NCBI GenBank assembly: GCA_964445645.1
Contig: CAYULH010000007.1
Coordinates: 6,513 to 70,512, forward strand
DNA length: 64,000 bases
Direction: 5' to 3'
DNA from: Aureispira sp964445645
Lineage (GTDB): Bacteria; Bacteroidota; Bacteroidia; Chitinophagales; Saprospiraceae
Part shown: positions 1 through 8,389 of the stretch, one piece after another
Position numbering within the stretch: position 1 is the first letter of the stretch
Layout: each line of letters starts with the position of its first letter
Notes under the pieces: model-generated
The model's database searches: none
The model's input: only the letters and a program-made list of their open reading frames with translations
What the model was told of the DNA's origin: nothing
Position numbers and translations under genes: made by a program

Positions 1-1354
1 TGGCTTCACGCAGTTTCTTTTCTAGGTGTTTTCTATTGGTAATATCTATTTGTGTAACAATGTATTGAATAGGAGTTCCATTATCATCCAAAAAAGGAAC
101 TATAGAAGTTTGTGTCCAATAAACAGCTTGTGCTTTGGTATACTCCTGCAATTCGCCTTGCCAAACGTTGCCTTGATGAATTTCAGTCTGAATTTCTTTC
201 CAAAGTTCTTTGTCCAATTGTTTGTGGCTCAATGAGCCATAGCTCTTGCCAATCACCTCTTGCTCTTGAAAGCCCGATATTTTACAAAATTTTCGATTGA
301 CCGAAACAATTTCTTCCCGACTATTGAGCACCAACACCAGCGTAGTTTGATTGAGTGCATATTCCAAATCATAAACCGCTTGATTGGCAACATGCAGTTG
401 TTTGGCTTGTTCTTGCTGTTCTGTTACATTCCTAAGCACCCCTACCACACGCAATAACTTTCGTTGTTCATCAAACTCTACTTTACAGTCCTCTTCTACA
501 TACTGAATAAGATGATGGGCTGTTTTTATTCGATAACACTGGCGAAAGCCTTTTTGCTGCTCCCATAATCGGATGTAAGCATCTTGCAATTGTTGGGCAT
601 CTTCGGGGTGTACCCGCGCTTGCAAGGCACTGCGACTAGGAGTAATTTGCCGTTTTTCGTACCCTAATATATGATACAATTCATCTGACCAATACTCTGT
701 CTTAGTAGACCAATCCAACTCCCAATGCCCAAAATGAGATATACGTTCAATATCCTTGAGCTGATCTCGAACCAGTTCCTTGTTATCGTCTAACTTAACA
801 ACATCTATCACAGAAGGCAAAGCAGGGATATTAGTGATAGAACCAACCAAGAATAAGGGTTCTCCTGCTGCATCTTTAATCACACTTCGTTGTATACCAT
901 AAAAGGTGGCTGTAGAAGTGTAGGCAGAACCCACATACTTCAAGCTTTCCTCAGCAGCTTGGCGGTCTAATCTACGAATAACTGTTGCTGTAGTAGCTGG
1001 AAAAAGTTCATGGTCGGTTCTTCCTATAGCCTCCTCTACCTTTTTGCCCATAAACTCACTGGTATAATTATTCCAAAACAAAATGCGATAATCATCTTGT
1101 ATATCTTTGATAAAAATAGCCTGTGGCAAGCTCGCCAACAACACACGCAAGGCGGCTGTATCATTGGGGCTATACGAAGAACCTTGCTTCTTTAGTTGTT
1201 CATTCTCAATCAGTAATGCCAATTGAGTAATTTGTGCCTCCTTAAGTAATGTTCGTAGTGTGGCTGCATCTTCTGAAAGATGACTTTTATCCTTATAGGT
1301 TTCCTCCCACTGGCGAATCGCCTCGGCTCTATAATTGTTTGAAGGGTATGCCAT
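1..1354 (-). CDS. PAS-domain sensor protein (3' end outside the window)
   Basis: The minus-strand frame opens with ATG at 1354 (MAYPSNNYRAEA) and stays open to base 1, giving about 451 codons with no stop, so the C-terminus is missing. Three PAS-like units can be followed: one around residues 75-190 (PQAIFIKD), a PAS_3-like one around 205-310 (HFGHWELDWSTKTEYWS) followed by a PAC-like stretch, and one around 325-445 (LVLNSREEIVSVN) ending in the linker typical before an output domain (VTQIDITNRK). There is no signal peptide or membrane segment, so it is probably a cytoplasmic sensor. The output module, most likely a histidine kinase in this phylum, lies outside the window. It is divergent from the sigma-54-type regulator that starts at 2016. 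Confidence 0.85.
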   Translation of the reverse strand, partial: MAYPSNNYRAEAIRQWEETYKDKSHLSEDAATLRTLLKEAQITQLALLIENEQLKKQGSSYSPNDTAALRVLLASLPQAIFIKDIQDDYRILFWNNYTSEFMGKKVEEAIGRTDHELFPATTATVIRRLDRQAAEESLKYVGSAYTSTATFYGIQRSVIKDAAGEPLFLVGSITNIPALPSVIDVVKLDDNKELVRDQLKDIERISHFGHWELDWSTKTEYWSDELYHILGYEKRQITPSRSALQARVHPEDAQQLQDAYIRLWEQQKGFRQCYRIKTAHHLIQYVEEDCKVEFDEQRKLLRVVGVLRNVTEQQEQAKQLHVANQAVYDLEYALNQTTLVLVLNSREEIVSVNRKFCKISGFQEQEVIGKSYGSLSHKQLDKELWKEIQTEIHQGNVWQGELQEYTKAQAVYWTQTSIVPFLDDNGTPIQYIVTQIDITNRKHLEKKLREA

Positions 1355-1663
1355 AAATGTTATCAATTAGAAGTTGGGTCAAAGCTATAAAACAACATAA
1401 ATCCCCCATATATTTTTCCTAAAAAAGTTAAAAATGGATGTATGCAAATCGACAAAACCAAGGGATATATGCAGTTTTACCTACAGGAACGTTTATTTTG
1501 TGTACGGTATAGTTTATCTTGTGGTGGTATGAACATCATTCTACTCTACAAACCACTTAGCAAATTATCTAATCTATTTGACATAGAGACAGATATTCAA
1601 TCATCAACTTCATTCGTATTTTTTTTCTAACCAAATTATATTAACCTTACTTCGCTGGAAATC

Positions 1664-1735
1664 GTATCTAATTGATTATCAATTTATTACAGAAAAACAA
1701 GTAAAATCATAAAAGACTGATAATCAATTAGATAC
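1664..1735. repeat. Perfect 18-bp inverted repeat with 36-nt spacer
   Basis: GTATCTAATTGATTATCA at 1664-1681 is the exact reverse complement of 1718-1735. The AT-rich arms flank 36 bases. The element lies in the divergent region between the PAS sensor and the NtrC-type regulator. It could be a paired operator or a cruciform/hairpin. No T-run follows immediately, so a terminator is less likely. Confidence 0.8.
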
Positions 1736-1754
1736 AAGATAGTTTTTTAGCTTT

Positions 1755-1860
1755 TTTGTACTCGCAAAGCGATCTGACTTCCTTTGTACAGTGTACAAAG
1801 GAATCAGTAAAGTAAAAAACCGAACCGTAGGTGAGCTCACGAGCGAAGCGAGCTAATCCA
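1755..1860. repeat. Palindrome-containing dispersed repeat candidate
   Basis: The segment contains ACTCGCAAAGCGATC, then the palindrome CCTTTGTACA-g-TGTACAAAGG (1781-1801), then a GC-richer self-complementary stretch (GAGCTCACGAGCGAAGCGAG, about 1832-1851). A similar order (ACTTGCAAAACGATC, then a 10-bp palindrome around GTGTA) occurs near 41030-41076. An AGCTCGC-type motif recurs at 63973-63990. This suggests a degenerate, REP- or MITE-like interspersed repeat. Confidence 0.4.
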
Positions 1861-2015
1861 CGAAGTATTAATATTAATGTAATTTAAGCTTATTTTGTGA
1901 TTTTTGTATTGAAATTAGTATTTTTTCCTTTTAAAAAGGAATATTACCCTTACAAAATAAGGGTTTACATAGTTTACATAGACAGTATCTGCTCCACTAG
2001 AACTTTAATTGATTT

Positions 2016-3368
2016 ATGAAACGAAATGCCTCCAAATTTAGAATTTTTGTAGTTGAAGATGATCCTATACAAAATCGATTCATCAAGTATATTATGGAAT
2101 CTAATCCAGAGCATGAGGTATATACTTTTGACAATGGAAAAGATTGTTTGGCACAACTGGATTTGCAGCCTGATTTGGTTTCTCTAGATTATTATCTTCC
2201 AGATATGCATGGGGCTTCTATTCTCAAAAAAATAAAGGCCAAGCACCCTCGCACTCAAGTTATTGTGCTATCAGGCCAAAAAGATATTAATACCGCTATA
2301 AAACTCATCAAACAAGGGGCTGATGATTATGTTACCAAGGATGCTGGTATGGAAGAACGATTGACCAATTCGGTGCGATTGCTCAAACAAAATCTTCTAC
2401 TCAAAGATGAAGTTTCTCTACTCAGAGAACAATTATCAATCAATAATAACACCTCCATCATAGGCCAAAGTGCTGCCATGAAACCCATTCTGAATTTGGT
2501 GGATAGAGCTGCACAAAGCAGTATTGTGGTTTCTATATCGGGCGAAACAGGAACAGGAAAAGAAATTGTTGCCAAAAGCATCCATTACAATTCCGATAGA
2601 AAAAATCACAATTTTGTAGCCATCAATATGGCAGCTATTCCCAAGGAATTGATTGAGAGTGAACTTTTTGGCCACGAAAAAGGAGCTTTTACAGGGGCAT
2701 TAAATACCAAACAAGGCAAGTTTGAGCTGGCTGATAAAGGTACTCTGTTCTTGGACGAAATTGGAGATTTGGATTTGCCCTTGCAAACCAAGTTATTGCG
2801 GGCTATTCAGGAGCAAGAGATCATGCGTATTGGGGGCACAGAAACCATTAAATTTGATGCTCGAATCATCACAGCCACCCACAAAAATTTGTTTGCAGAA
2901 GTACAAGAGGGCAATTTCAGGGAGGATTTATATTATCGGCTCTTGGGGCTTTCTATAGAATTGCCTGCTTTGCGTACACGTGGAACAGATATATTGGTTT
3001 TGGCACAACATTTTTTGCGTAATTATGCCCAAAAACACCAATTGGAGGTCAAAACACTATCAAGAGCGGCCAAAGATAAGTTGTTAAATTATGATTATCC
3101 CGGTAATGTACGCGAACTGCGCTCTATTGTAGAACTGGCTGTAGTACTTTGTGATACGGCTCAAATCAAGTTGGAGCACTTACACTTTCGTGACCCAAAC
3201 AAAAACTTTGATTTGACAGAGGGGGAACTAACTATGAGAGATTACTCAAAAAAAATTATTCGACACTTCTTGGATAAATACAACAATGATGTCTCCTTGG
3301 TGGCCCGTAAGCTAGATATTGGTCGTTCTACCATTTACAAAATGCTCAAAGAAGACCAACCTTCCTAG
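2016..3368 (+). CDS. Sigma-54-dependent response regulator (NtrC family)
   Basis: This 450-residue cytoplasmic regulator has the three NtrC-family modules. The receiver domain (about 8-125) has an acidic pocket (E14, D15, D16), phospho-acceptor Asp58, Ser86 and Lys108. The AAA+ domain (about 145-370) has Walker A GETGTGKE (176-183), the sigma-54-contacting loop GAFTGA (223-228), Walker B TLFLDE (243-248) and an arginine-finger region (REDLYYR). A Fis-type helix-turn-helix follows (about 420-446, SLVARKLDIGRSTIYKML). It should activate transcription from -24/-12 promoters when phosphorylated. A cognate kinase is not adjacent on the same strand; the divergent PAS sensor is the obvious candidate partner, by inference only. 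Confidence 0.96.
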   Translation: MKRNASKFRIFVVEDDPIQNRFIKYIMESNPEHEVYTFDNGKDCLAQLDLQPDLVSLDYYLPDMHGASILKKIKAKHPRTQVIVLSGQKDINTAIKLIKQGADDYVTKDAGMEERLTNSVRLLKQNLLLKDEVSLLREQLSINNNTSIIGQSAAMKPILNLVDRAAQSSIVVSISGETGTGKEIVAKSIHYNSDRKNHNFVAINMAAIPKELIESELFGHEKGAFTGALNTKQGKFELADKGTLFLDEIGDLDLPLQTKLLRAIQEQEIMRIGGTETIKFDARIITATHKNLFAEVQEGNFREDLYYRLLGLSIELPALRTRGTDILVLAQHFLRNYAQKHQLEVKTLSRAAKDKLLNYDYPGNVRELRSIVELAVVLCDTAQIKLEHLHFRDPNKNFDLTEGELTMRDYSKKIIRHFLDKYNNDVSLVARKLDIGRSTIYKMLKEDQPS

Positions 3369-3465
3369 CTTGTCTTGTTTTTGTATAGCAATACAACTCC
3401 TTAGCCCTGTCACTTTTTTTGACTTATTGTTGTACATCCCCTAGTAATTGTCTACCTCAGAAACT

Positions 3466-3488
3466 TTCTGTCTATCTAATAGACAGAA
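3466..3488 (+). terminator. Hairpin downstream of the NtrC-type regulator
   Basis: TTCTGTCTAT (3466-3475), loop CTA, ATAGACAGAA (3479-3488) forms a 10-bp perfect stem about 100 bases after the stop codon. No strong U-run follows, so it may instead protect an mRNA 3' end or be a protein-binding site. Confidence 0.45.
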
Positions 3489-3621
3489 TTAACTCTATAA
3501 AAATATTTAATAAATTGAATAGCAAAGCCTTGTAACAATGGCATGTTTTTGTCTTATGTATAAGCAACTGTTGATAATCCAACGAATGTTGACAGTTAGT
3601 TTAATGGAACTTTTAGACTTA

Positions 3622-3737
3622 GGTGCAACTGGCGATCAGATAAACTACCAAATAGAATGGGGATTCTTTTTGAGGTGCTAAATCGTAGGACAGTTTAGTA
3701 TTATGGTAGAATTTATCTTGTTCAGTTGCACTTTTTT
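3622..3737 (+). ncRNA. Structured RNA candidate: three-way junction ending in a U-run
   Basis: An outer stem GTGCAACTG (3624-3632) pairs with CAGTTGCAC (3723-3731) and is followed directly by six Ts. Inside it, AGATAAA-CTACCA (3639-3651) pairs with TGGTAG-aa-TTTATCT (3704-3718). That stem encloses two hairpins: AGAAT-ggg-ATTCT (3655-3667), and TGCTAAA (3676-3682) with TTTAGTA (3694-3700) around an 11-nt loop. The fold is a nested three-way junction with an intrinsic terminator. It could be a free small RNA (a 6S-like RNA is one possibility) or a leader/riboswitch ahead of the gene at 3871. No known family was recognised. Confidence 0.6.
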
Positions 3738-3870
3738 CTTATTCACTGTCCTATTTTTAGGAGCAACCACTTTGCTTCTTTTGCCCCTTTCCCTTTCTGT
3801 CCTTTTCCTCCTAGTAACAGTCCTCCAATACCATTAACTTTATTTCTGTGTGTAGTTAAATAGTGAGGAT

Positions 3871-4275
3871 ATGGAAAAAATTCTATCAGAAAAGACAATT
3901 ACCATCCAACACCCAAGAGATATACCAATAGCTGCTGTTCTATTTGAAGAGTTGGCAACCTTGCATCATATTCCTTCTATTACGGTAGACCAAATACGAT
4001 TAATTCTCTTGTCGATACTGCGTTCTGCTCCCCAACACCACCAAAAGACGAGTATTGCACTTACCTTCAAACTATTTGACCAAGGTGGTCTATCCATCAA
4101 ATTATTGCACAAGGGTTCCTACTTTAATCCTTTCCAAGAAAGCTTAACAGGAGATTGTGCTTTTAATGATTTTAGCCTAAATACATTTAGTTTGTACCTT
4201 GCACGCAAATACATGAGCAGCCATAGCTATCACAGAGTACTCAACTACAACGTCATTTACCTCAAAAAAGAATAA
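3871..4275 (+). CDS. Small protein, possibly a degenerate RsbW-like ATPase domain
   Basis: This is a 134-residue soluble protein with no signal peptide. I do not recognise it with certainty. Its layout recalls an anti-sigma-factor (RsbW/GHKL) ATPase: an N-terminal helix region around residues 20-55 where the N-box would be (ELATLHH, VDQIRLILLSILRSA), a strand FKLFDQGGLSIKL, and a final segment NTFSLYLARKYM resembling the G2-box helix. The conserved N-box Asn and the DxGxG motif are absent, so ATP binding is doubtful. It lies 133 bases after the structured RNA candidate and converges on the lipoprotein gene ending at 4285. Confidence 0.6.
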   Translation: MEKILSEKTITIQHPRDIPIAAVLFEELATLHHIPSITVDQIRLILLSILRSAPQHHQKTSIALTFKLFDQGGLSIKLLHKGSYFNPFQESLTGDCAFNDFSLNTFSLYLARKYMSSHSYHRVLNYNVIYLKKE

Positions 4276-4284
4276 ATACACACT

Positions 4285-5424
4285 TTACTCTACCGACTGT
4301 TTTGGAGACAACACTTCTACTGAAAGATCATCTACATAAATTAAGGTGCCATAATTATTCCAGACGTATACTTTGAGCACATCTGTTGGTTGTAGAGCTT
4401 CGGGCAATTGCTGCCACCATGTTAGCTCTTTCCAGTCTTGGGTCACTTGTTGCCCATCCTGCCAGAGTCTAGCATTAATGCCTAAACTTTCCCAATAAAT
4501 CCCTGCACCATTTCTTTCGACTGAACAAACCATCAAGGCAGCTTGCTCGCTTCTATAAAATTTATCTTCCTTGAGAGCAGCAAAACGAATACGCAAAATA
4601 TCCCCACTCTGCAATTGCACGTCTTCTAAAGTAGTCAAGTAGGTTTTGCCAAACGTATTATACCCTTCCAAATTGCCCACCACATTGGAGTAGATGCCTC
4701 GATGTGCATATTTATTGGTAAACACCAAACTTGGCTCTTCGTGCTCATAACTCTGCTCTGCCAACAAACGCATAGCCTCGGGCTTAGTGCTTGCCCATTT
4801 TGCTGGCTTTTGCCAAGCAGTAACAATGAAATTATCTATGTATATTGTTCCTCCCTCGGGATTCCATACATATACCTTTAACAAATCACCTTCCTGTATG
4901 TCGGCCGGCACCTGATGCCACGTCTCTATGGTTTCCCACTTATCGACCATATTACGATTCTGTTGCTTCAGCAGCTCATTGATTGGATAAGTAGTATAAT
5001 GCACCATAGTACCTGCTCGCTCCCAACTAAATACAATAAACCCTCTACCCGACAAAGGCTCTTGCATATCTGTAGATAATTTCAAGCCACGCATTCCTAC
5101 ATGATACCACGTTGGTTTTTTATCTGGCTTAACACTGGCCGCCAACCCCGGTGCAAATGCTACTTCATTCGTCAATTGATAAGCCAAACCAATCAAAGCA
5201 CTATCTAATACTTTATTGGTATAATAAGTAGGATTTTGATCGACAGGTACCGCATTATAATCATTATCATACAACATATAAGCAAACTCCAAGTCTGGCG
5301 CTGGCTTGGCCGGTCCCTTAGCAGCCGTGCCATTAGGATTGCCCGATGCTTCATTGTTGGCGGTATTACAAGCTATGAACAAGCAACAAAAATAACTGGT
5401 CAGTAATACTATTTTCTTTATCAT
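4285..5424 (-). CDS. Lipoprotein with two tandem similar modules
   Basis: The product has 379 residues. A lipoprotein signal (MIKKIVLLTSYFCCLFIAC) places Cys19 as the lipidated residue, so it is a periplasm- or surface-facing lipoprotein. The body consists of two related beta-rich modules, about 60-205 and 230-375. They share the closing motif DLLKVYVWN..GTIYIDN in the first copy and DVLKVYVWN..GTLIYVDD in the second. This resembles carbohydrate-binding or jelly-roll modules, but no enzymatic motif is visible. It is divergent from the DUF1800/DUF1501 pair, which may share a surface role. Confidence 0.75.
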   Translation of the reverse strand: MIKKIVLLTSYFCCLFIACNTANNEASGNPNGTAAKGPAKPAPDLEFAYMLYDNDYNAVPVDQNPTYYTNKVLDSALIGLAYQLTNEVAFAPGLAASVKPDKKPTWYHVGMRGLKLSTDMQEPLSGRGFIVFSWERAGTMVHYTTYPINELLKQQNRNMVDKWETIETWHQVPADIQEGDLLKVYVWNPEGGTIYIDNFIVTAWQKPAKWASTKPEAMRLLAEQSYEHEEPSLVFTNKYAHRGIYSNVVGNLEGYNTFGKTYLTTLEDVQLQSGDILRIRFAALKEDKFYRSEQAALMVCSVERNGAGIYWESLGINARLWQDGQQVTQDWKELTWWQQLPEALQPTDVLKVYVWNNYGTLIYVDDLSVEVLSPKQSVE

Positions 5425-5611
5425 AATCGTAAATATTGGATAGATTGCTCTTAAAGCAGTTGGAGCATTCCATTTTTTAATAGAACTTAGAATTCTCTAG
5501 TAAAGATAATCATTCTCTATAATTACAAGATGCCCAATAAGTCGCTATTGGCATTTATTTTGAATAATTGAGGTGTATTCGCACACTTCTACTAACCTTT
5601 CCTTGCTGCTT

Positions 5612-7153
5612 ATGAATCATCTACTACTCAATAGACTAAGCTTTGGCCCCACCACGGCTGCCAAAAATCGGCTCCAAAAAATGGGCTACAAGGCATTTCT
5701 AGAGGAACAACTGCATCCGCCCAAGCAAATCAGCCCCCAATTACAAGCACGCAAAGATGCCTTTAAATTTGTGGTAGATAAGGTTTATTATAAGAACAAA
5801 AGTTTCAATTATTACCATGCCCCACTAGAGGAAGCGTGGAAGTTGATAGGCCAAGGAGTAAACGAAAAAATTTCTATTCCCCCATCTGAAGTGGTCATCA
5901 ACAATTGTTATCAAGCCATTTATAGCGATTGGCAATTAGAAGAATTGTTGGTGCAATTTTGGCACAACCATTTTACCGTTAGTGTCAATGCCGACCAACG
6001 GGTAGGCGTGGCCTTGCCGACCTATGATAAAATGATTCGGCAACATGCTTTTGGTAATTTTAGAACATTCTTGGAAGCCGTAGCGGCTAGTCCTGCTATG
6101 TTGTTTTATTTGAATAATGCCAGTAGTAGAGCCAGCCCTGCCAATGAGAATTTTGCCCGAGAATTGTTTGAATTGCACACCATGGGACGCAATGCTTACT
6201 TGGCCAATGATTATGTCCATTGGAAAGATGTACCGGGCGCACAACAGGGGCAACCAATAGGCTATATAGAAGAAGATGTTTATGAAGCTGCCCGAGCATT
6301 TACAGGTTGGTCCATCGCCTATGGCCCTGACGGACACGAAGATGTGCGCCCCGATACAGGCGCATTTATGTATGTAGAACACTGGCACGATCACTACCAA
6401 AAAAGAGTGCTCGGCACCGAAATCCCCTCCCATCAGCCACCGCTCAAGGATGGGCAAATGGTGTTGGATTTGGTGGCCTATCATCCACGAACAGCCTACT
6501 TTGTATGCACCAAATTGTGCCGTCATTTTGTAGCCGACCAGCCACCAACGGCTTTAGTAGAACGGGCGGCTCAATTGTGGCTAAACACCCAAAAAGCCCC
6601 CGACCAAATCCGCCAAGTCTTGCGCCTCATTCTCCGCTCCGAAGAATTTCACGCTTCCTTGGGCCAAAAATTCAAAACACCTTTTCAGTTGTTGATGTCC
6701 CTTTTTCGCTCCTTAGAAGTAGATGTTGCCCCCAATCTGCACTTGCGCTGGCAGTTGGGCGAACTGGGACAAATGCCCTTTAGTGCGCCTGCTCCCGATG
6801 GCTTTCCAGATGTTGCTAGTCATTGGTCCAGCAGCAACCTGCTGCTGCAACGTTGGAATGTTATGCCTAAATTGCTCCACTCCAATTGGCACAAAATTTT
6901 TGTAGATCCGACCCAATTGCTGCCTGATACCAGCCAAAGTACTCAAACAATTGTACAACAATGCTTGGAACGTCTACTCGGCAAAGAGCAAGCTGATAAA
7001 TTTGCCCACAAGGAGCGGCTTATACAACTACTCTTGCGAGAAAATAGAACAGCAGACCAAGCTCCACACACTTACAATGACGATGACAAGCGTTATTTGT
7101 TTGGTCAATTGTGGGCTTTTATAGCCATGACTCCTGAATTTCAATATCGTTAA
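5612..7153 (+). CDS. DUF1800 family protein
   Basis: The product has 513 residues, starting at the ATG at 5612 (MNHLLLNRLSFGPT); an upstream in-frame GTG at 5573 is possible but lacks family homology. The N-terminal HLLLNRLSFGPT and the central LLVQFWHNHFTV and NENFARELFELHTMG segments are characteristic of DUF1800. The family has no assigned biochemical function but is found next to DUF1501 proteins in many Bacteroidota, Planctomycetes and Proteobacteria. No signal peptide is obvious. The DUF1501 gene starts 12 bases after its stop codon, so the two form an operon. Confidence 0.93.
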   Translation: MNHLLLNRLSFGPTTAAKNRLQKMGYKAFLEEQLHPPKQISPQLQARKDAFKFVVDKVYYKNKSFNYYHAPLEEAWKLIGQGVNEKISIPPSEVVINNCYQAIYSDWQLEELLVQFWHNHFTVSVNADQRVGVALPTYDKMIRQHAFGNFRTFLEAVAASPAMLFYLNNASSRASPANENFARELFELHTMGRNAYLANDYVHWKDVPGAQQGQPIGYIEEDVYEAARAFTGWSIAYGPDGHEDVRPDTGAFMYVEHWHDHYQKRVLGTEIPSHQPPLKDGQMVLDLVAYHPRTAYFVCTKLCRHFVADQPPTALVERAAQLWLNTQKAPDQIRQVLRLILRSEEFHASLGQKFKTPFQLLMSLFRSLEVDVAPNLHLRWQLGELGQMPFSAPAPDGFPDVASHWSSSNLLLQRWNVMPKLLHSNWHKIFVDPTQLLPDTSQSTQTIVQQCLERLLGKEQADKFAHKERLIQLLLRENRTADQAPHTYNDDDKRYLFGQLWAFIAMTPEFQYR

Positions 7154-7165
7154 TCCATTAGTATT

Positions 7166-8389
7166 ATGCACAGAAGAAATTTTCTTAAGGGGCTTGGTGC
7201 CACCTTTGCTTTATCCACTATGCCTAGTGCCGCTAGTTTTGCTTTTAATCCATTGTTTGGTGCGCCCAACAATGAGGAAATCCTTGTTTTTGTCTTTTTA
7301 AAAGGTGGATTCGATGCCTTAAACTTGCTGGCGCCTGTGGTAGACCAACACTATGTTCACGCCCGACCAAGTACCCTACGAGTGAGCGAGGAGGCCAATC
7401 TTCTGCTCAAAAATGGATTGGATGGCTTGGATTTTAGCTTACATGCCAAGGCCAAACCACTAAAGGAGCTGTACGATAGCAAAGATTTGGCCTTTGTTCA
7501 TGCTATGGGCAACAGCCACAACACACGCAGCCATTTTGAGGCACAACAGTTGTTGGAGATGGGCTGGGATGGCAAAGGGGCTTCCATCAATAGTGGTTGG
7601 ATGGCACGGTATTTTACCACTATAAATACGCAAGGCTTGTTTCCTGCGGTTAGTTTTGGCAAGCAGGGTTTGTCCAATTTGTTGCTTCAACATCGAGAAG
7701 CACAAGCATTTAGCAATTTAGAAGATTTTCGCATACACGGTGGCGACCATGCTCCTGCCATGCTCCAAGCCTTTTATGAAGGCGAGAGCGAATTGGCCAA
7801 AACAGGCCAAAAAACACTCCACAATACCCAACAATTGGCCGAAAAGGCAGAACATTTGCACCATAACCACAAAGCTTACCCCACCGACAATTCGATCAAG
7901 GAATTTTCTAAAAATTTGCGAGAGTTGGCGCAGCTTATCAAGCTAGATACAGGGGTGCAAATGGCCGTAGTAGAAATGGGGAACTGGGATCATCACAGTG
8001 GTCAAACTTACACTTTTCCTCCTATGATCGAAGGCTTTGCTAAGGCTATTGCTGCTTTTTATAATGATTTGCAAAAGTTCCACAAGCGTTTGACGATTGT
8101 GACCATGAGCGAATTTGGGCGTAGGCTCAAGGCCAATAGAAACGACGGTACCGATCATGGACATGCGGGCTTATCAATGATATTGGGTGGCCGTGTCAAA
8201 GGCGGTAAAATGTATGGCAATTGGCCGGGCTTGGGGGCTGCACAGCTCAATAGAGGGGTAGATTTGGAAGTTACCACCGATTATAGAAGTATTTTGTCGA
8301 GTATTCTGACTCAAAGAATGCACAGCAAAGAACTGGATCGTATTTTCCCCAATTTTACGCCCCAACCAGACTTGGGATTCTTGGCCTAA
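7166..8389 (+). CDS. DUF1501 family protein with Tat-like signal
   Basis: The 407-residue protein begins with a twin-arginine-like leader (MHRRNFLKGLGATFALS), so folded export through Tat is likely. The core carries DUF1501 landmarks: LVFVFLKGGFDALNLL near the N-terminus, an internal SHNTRSHFEAQ segment, GNWDHHSGQ around residue 270 and MSEFGRRLKANRNDGTDHGH around 315. The family belongs to the alkaline-phosphatase-like superfamily, and the conserved Asp/His residues may bind metal. It is the partner of the upstream DUF1800 gene; in other organisms such pairs are linked to surface or exported material, but the substrate is unknown. Confidence 0.93.
   Translation: MHRRNFLKGLGATFALSTMPSAASFAFNPLFGAPNNEEILVFVFLKGGFDALNLLAPVVDQHYVHARPSTLRVSEEANLLLKNGLDGLDFSLHAKAKPLKELYDSKDLAFVHAMGNSHNTRSHFEAQQLLEMGWDGKGASINSGWMARYFTTINTQGLFPAVSFGKQGLSNLLLQHREAQAFSNLEDFRIHGGDHAPAMLQAFYEGESELAKTGQKTLHNTQQLAEKAEHLHHNHKAYPTDNSIKEFSKNLRELAQLIKLDTGVQMAVVEMGNWDHHSGQTYTFPPMIEGFAKAIAAFYNDLQKFHKRLTIVTMSEFGRRLKANRNDGTDHGHAGLSMILGGRVKGGKMYGNWPGLGAAQLNRGVDLEVTTDYRSILSSILTQRMHSKELDRIFPNFTPQPDLGFLA

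Larger units (their letters stand above)
1355..2015. other. Intergenic region with two strong palindromes
   Basis: No convincing gene is present in these 660 bases between divergent genes. The stretch holds a perfect 18-bp inverted repeat (arms 1664-1681 and 1718-1735) and a second palindrome at 1781-1801. The second is embedded in a sequence resembling one near 41.05 kb and is followed by a GC-richer segment (about 1826-1860). Both are listed separately. Confidence 0.7.

Noticed and set aside
1442..1630. 62-codon plus-strand frame in the first intergenic region
   Set aside because: No start-context, family or composition supports translation; it lies in an AT-rich divergent promoter region.
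5936..6526. 196-codon minus-strand frame
   Set aside because: Antisense to the conserved core of the DUF1800 gene and without protein-like features.
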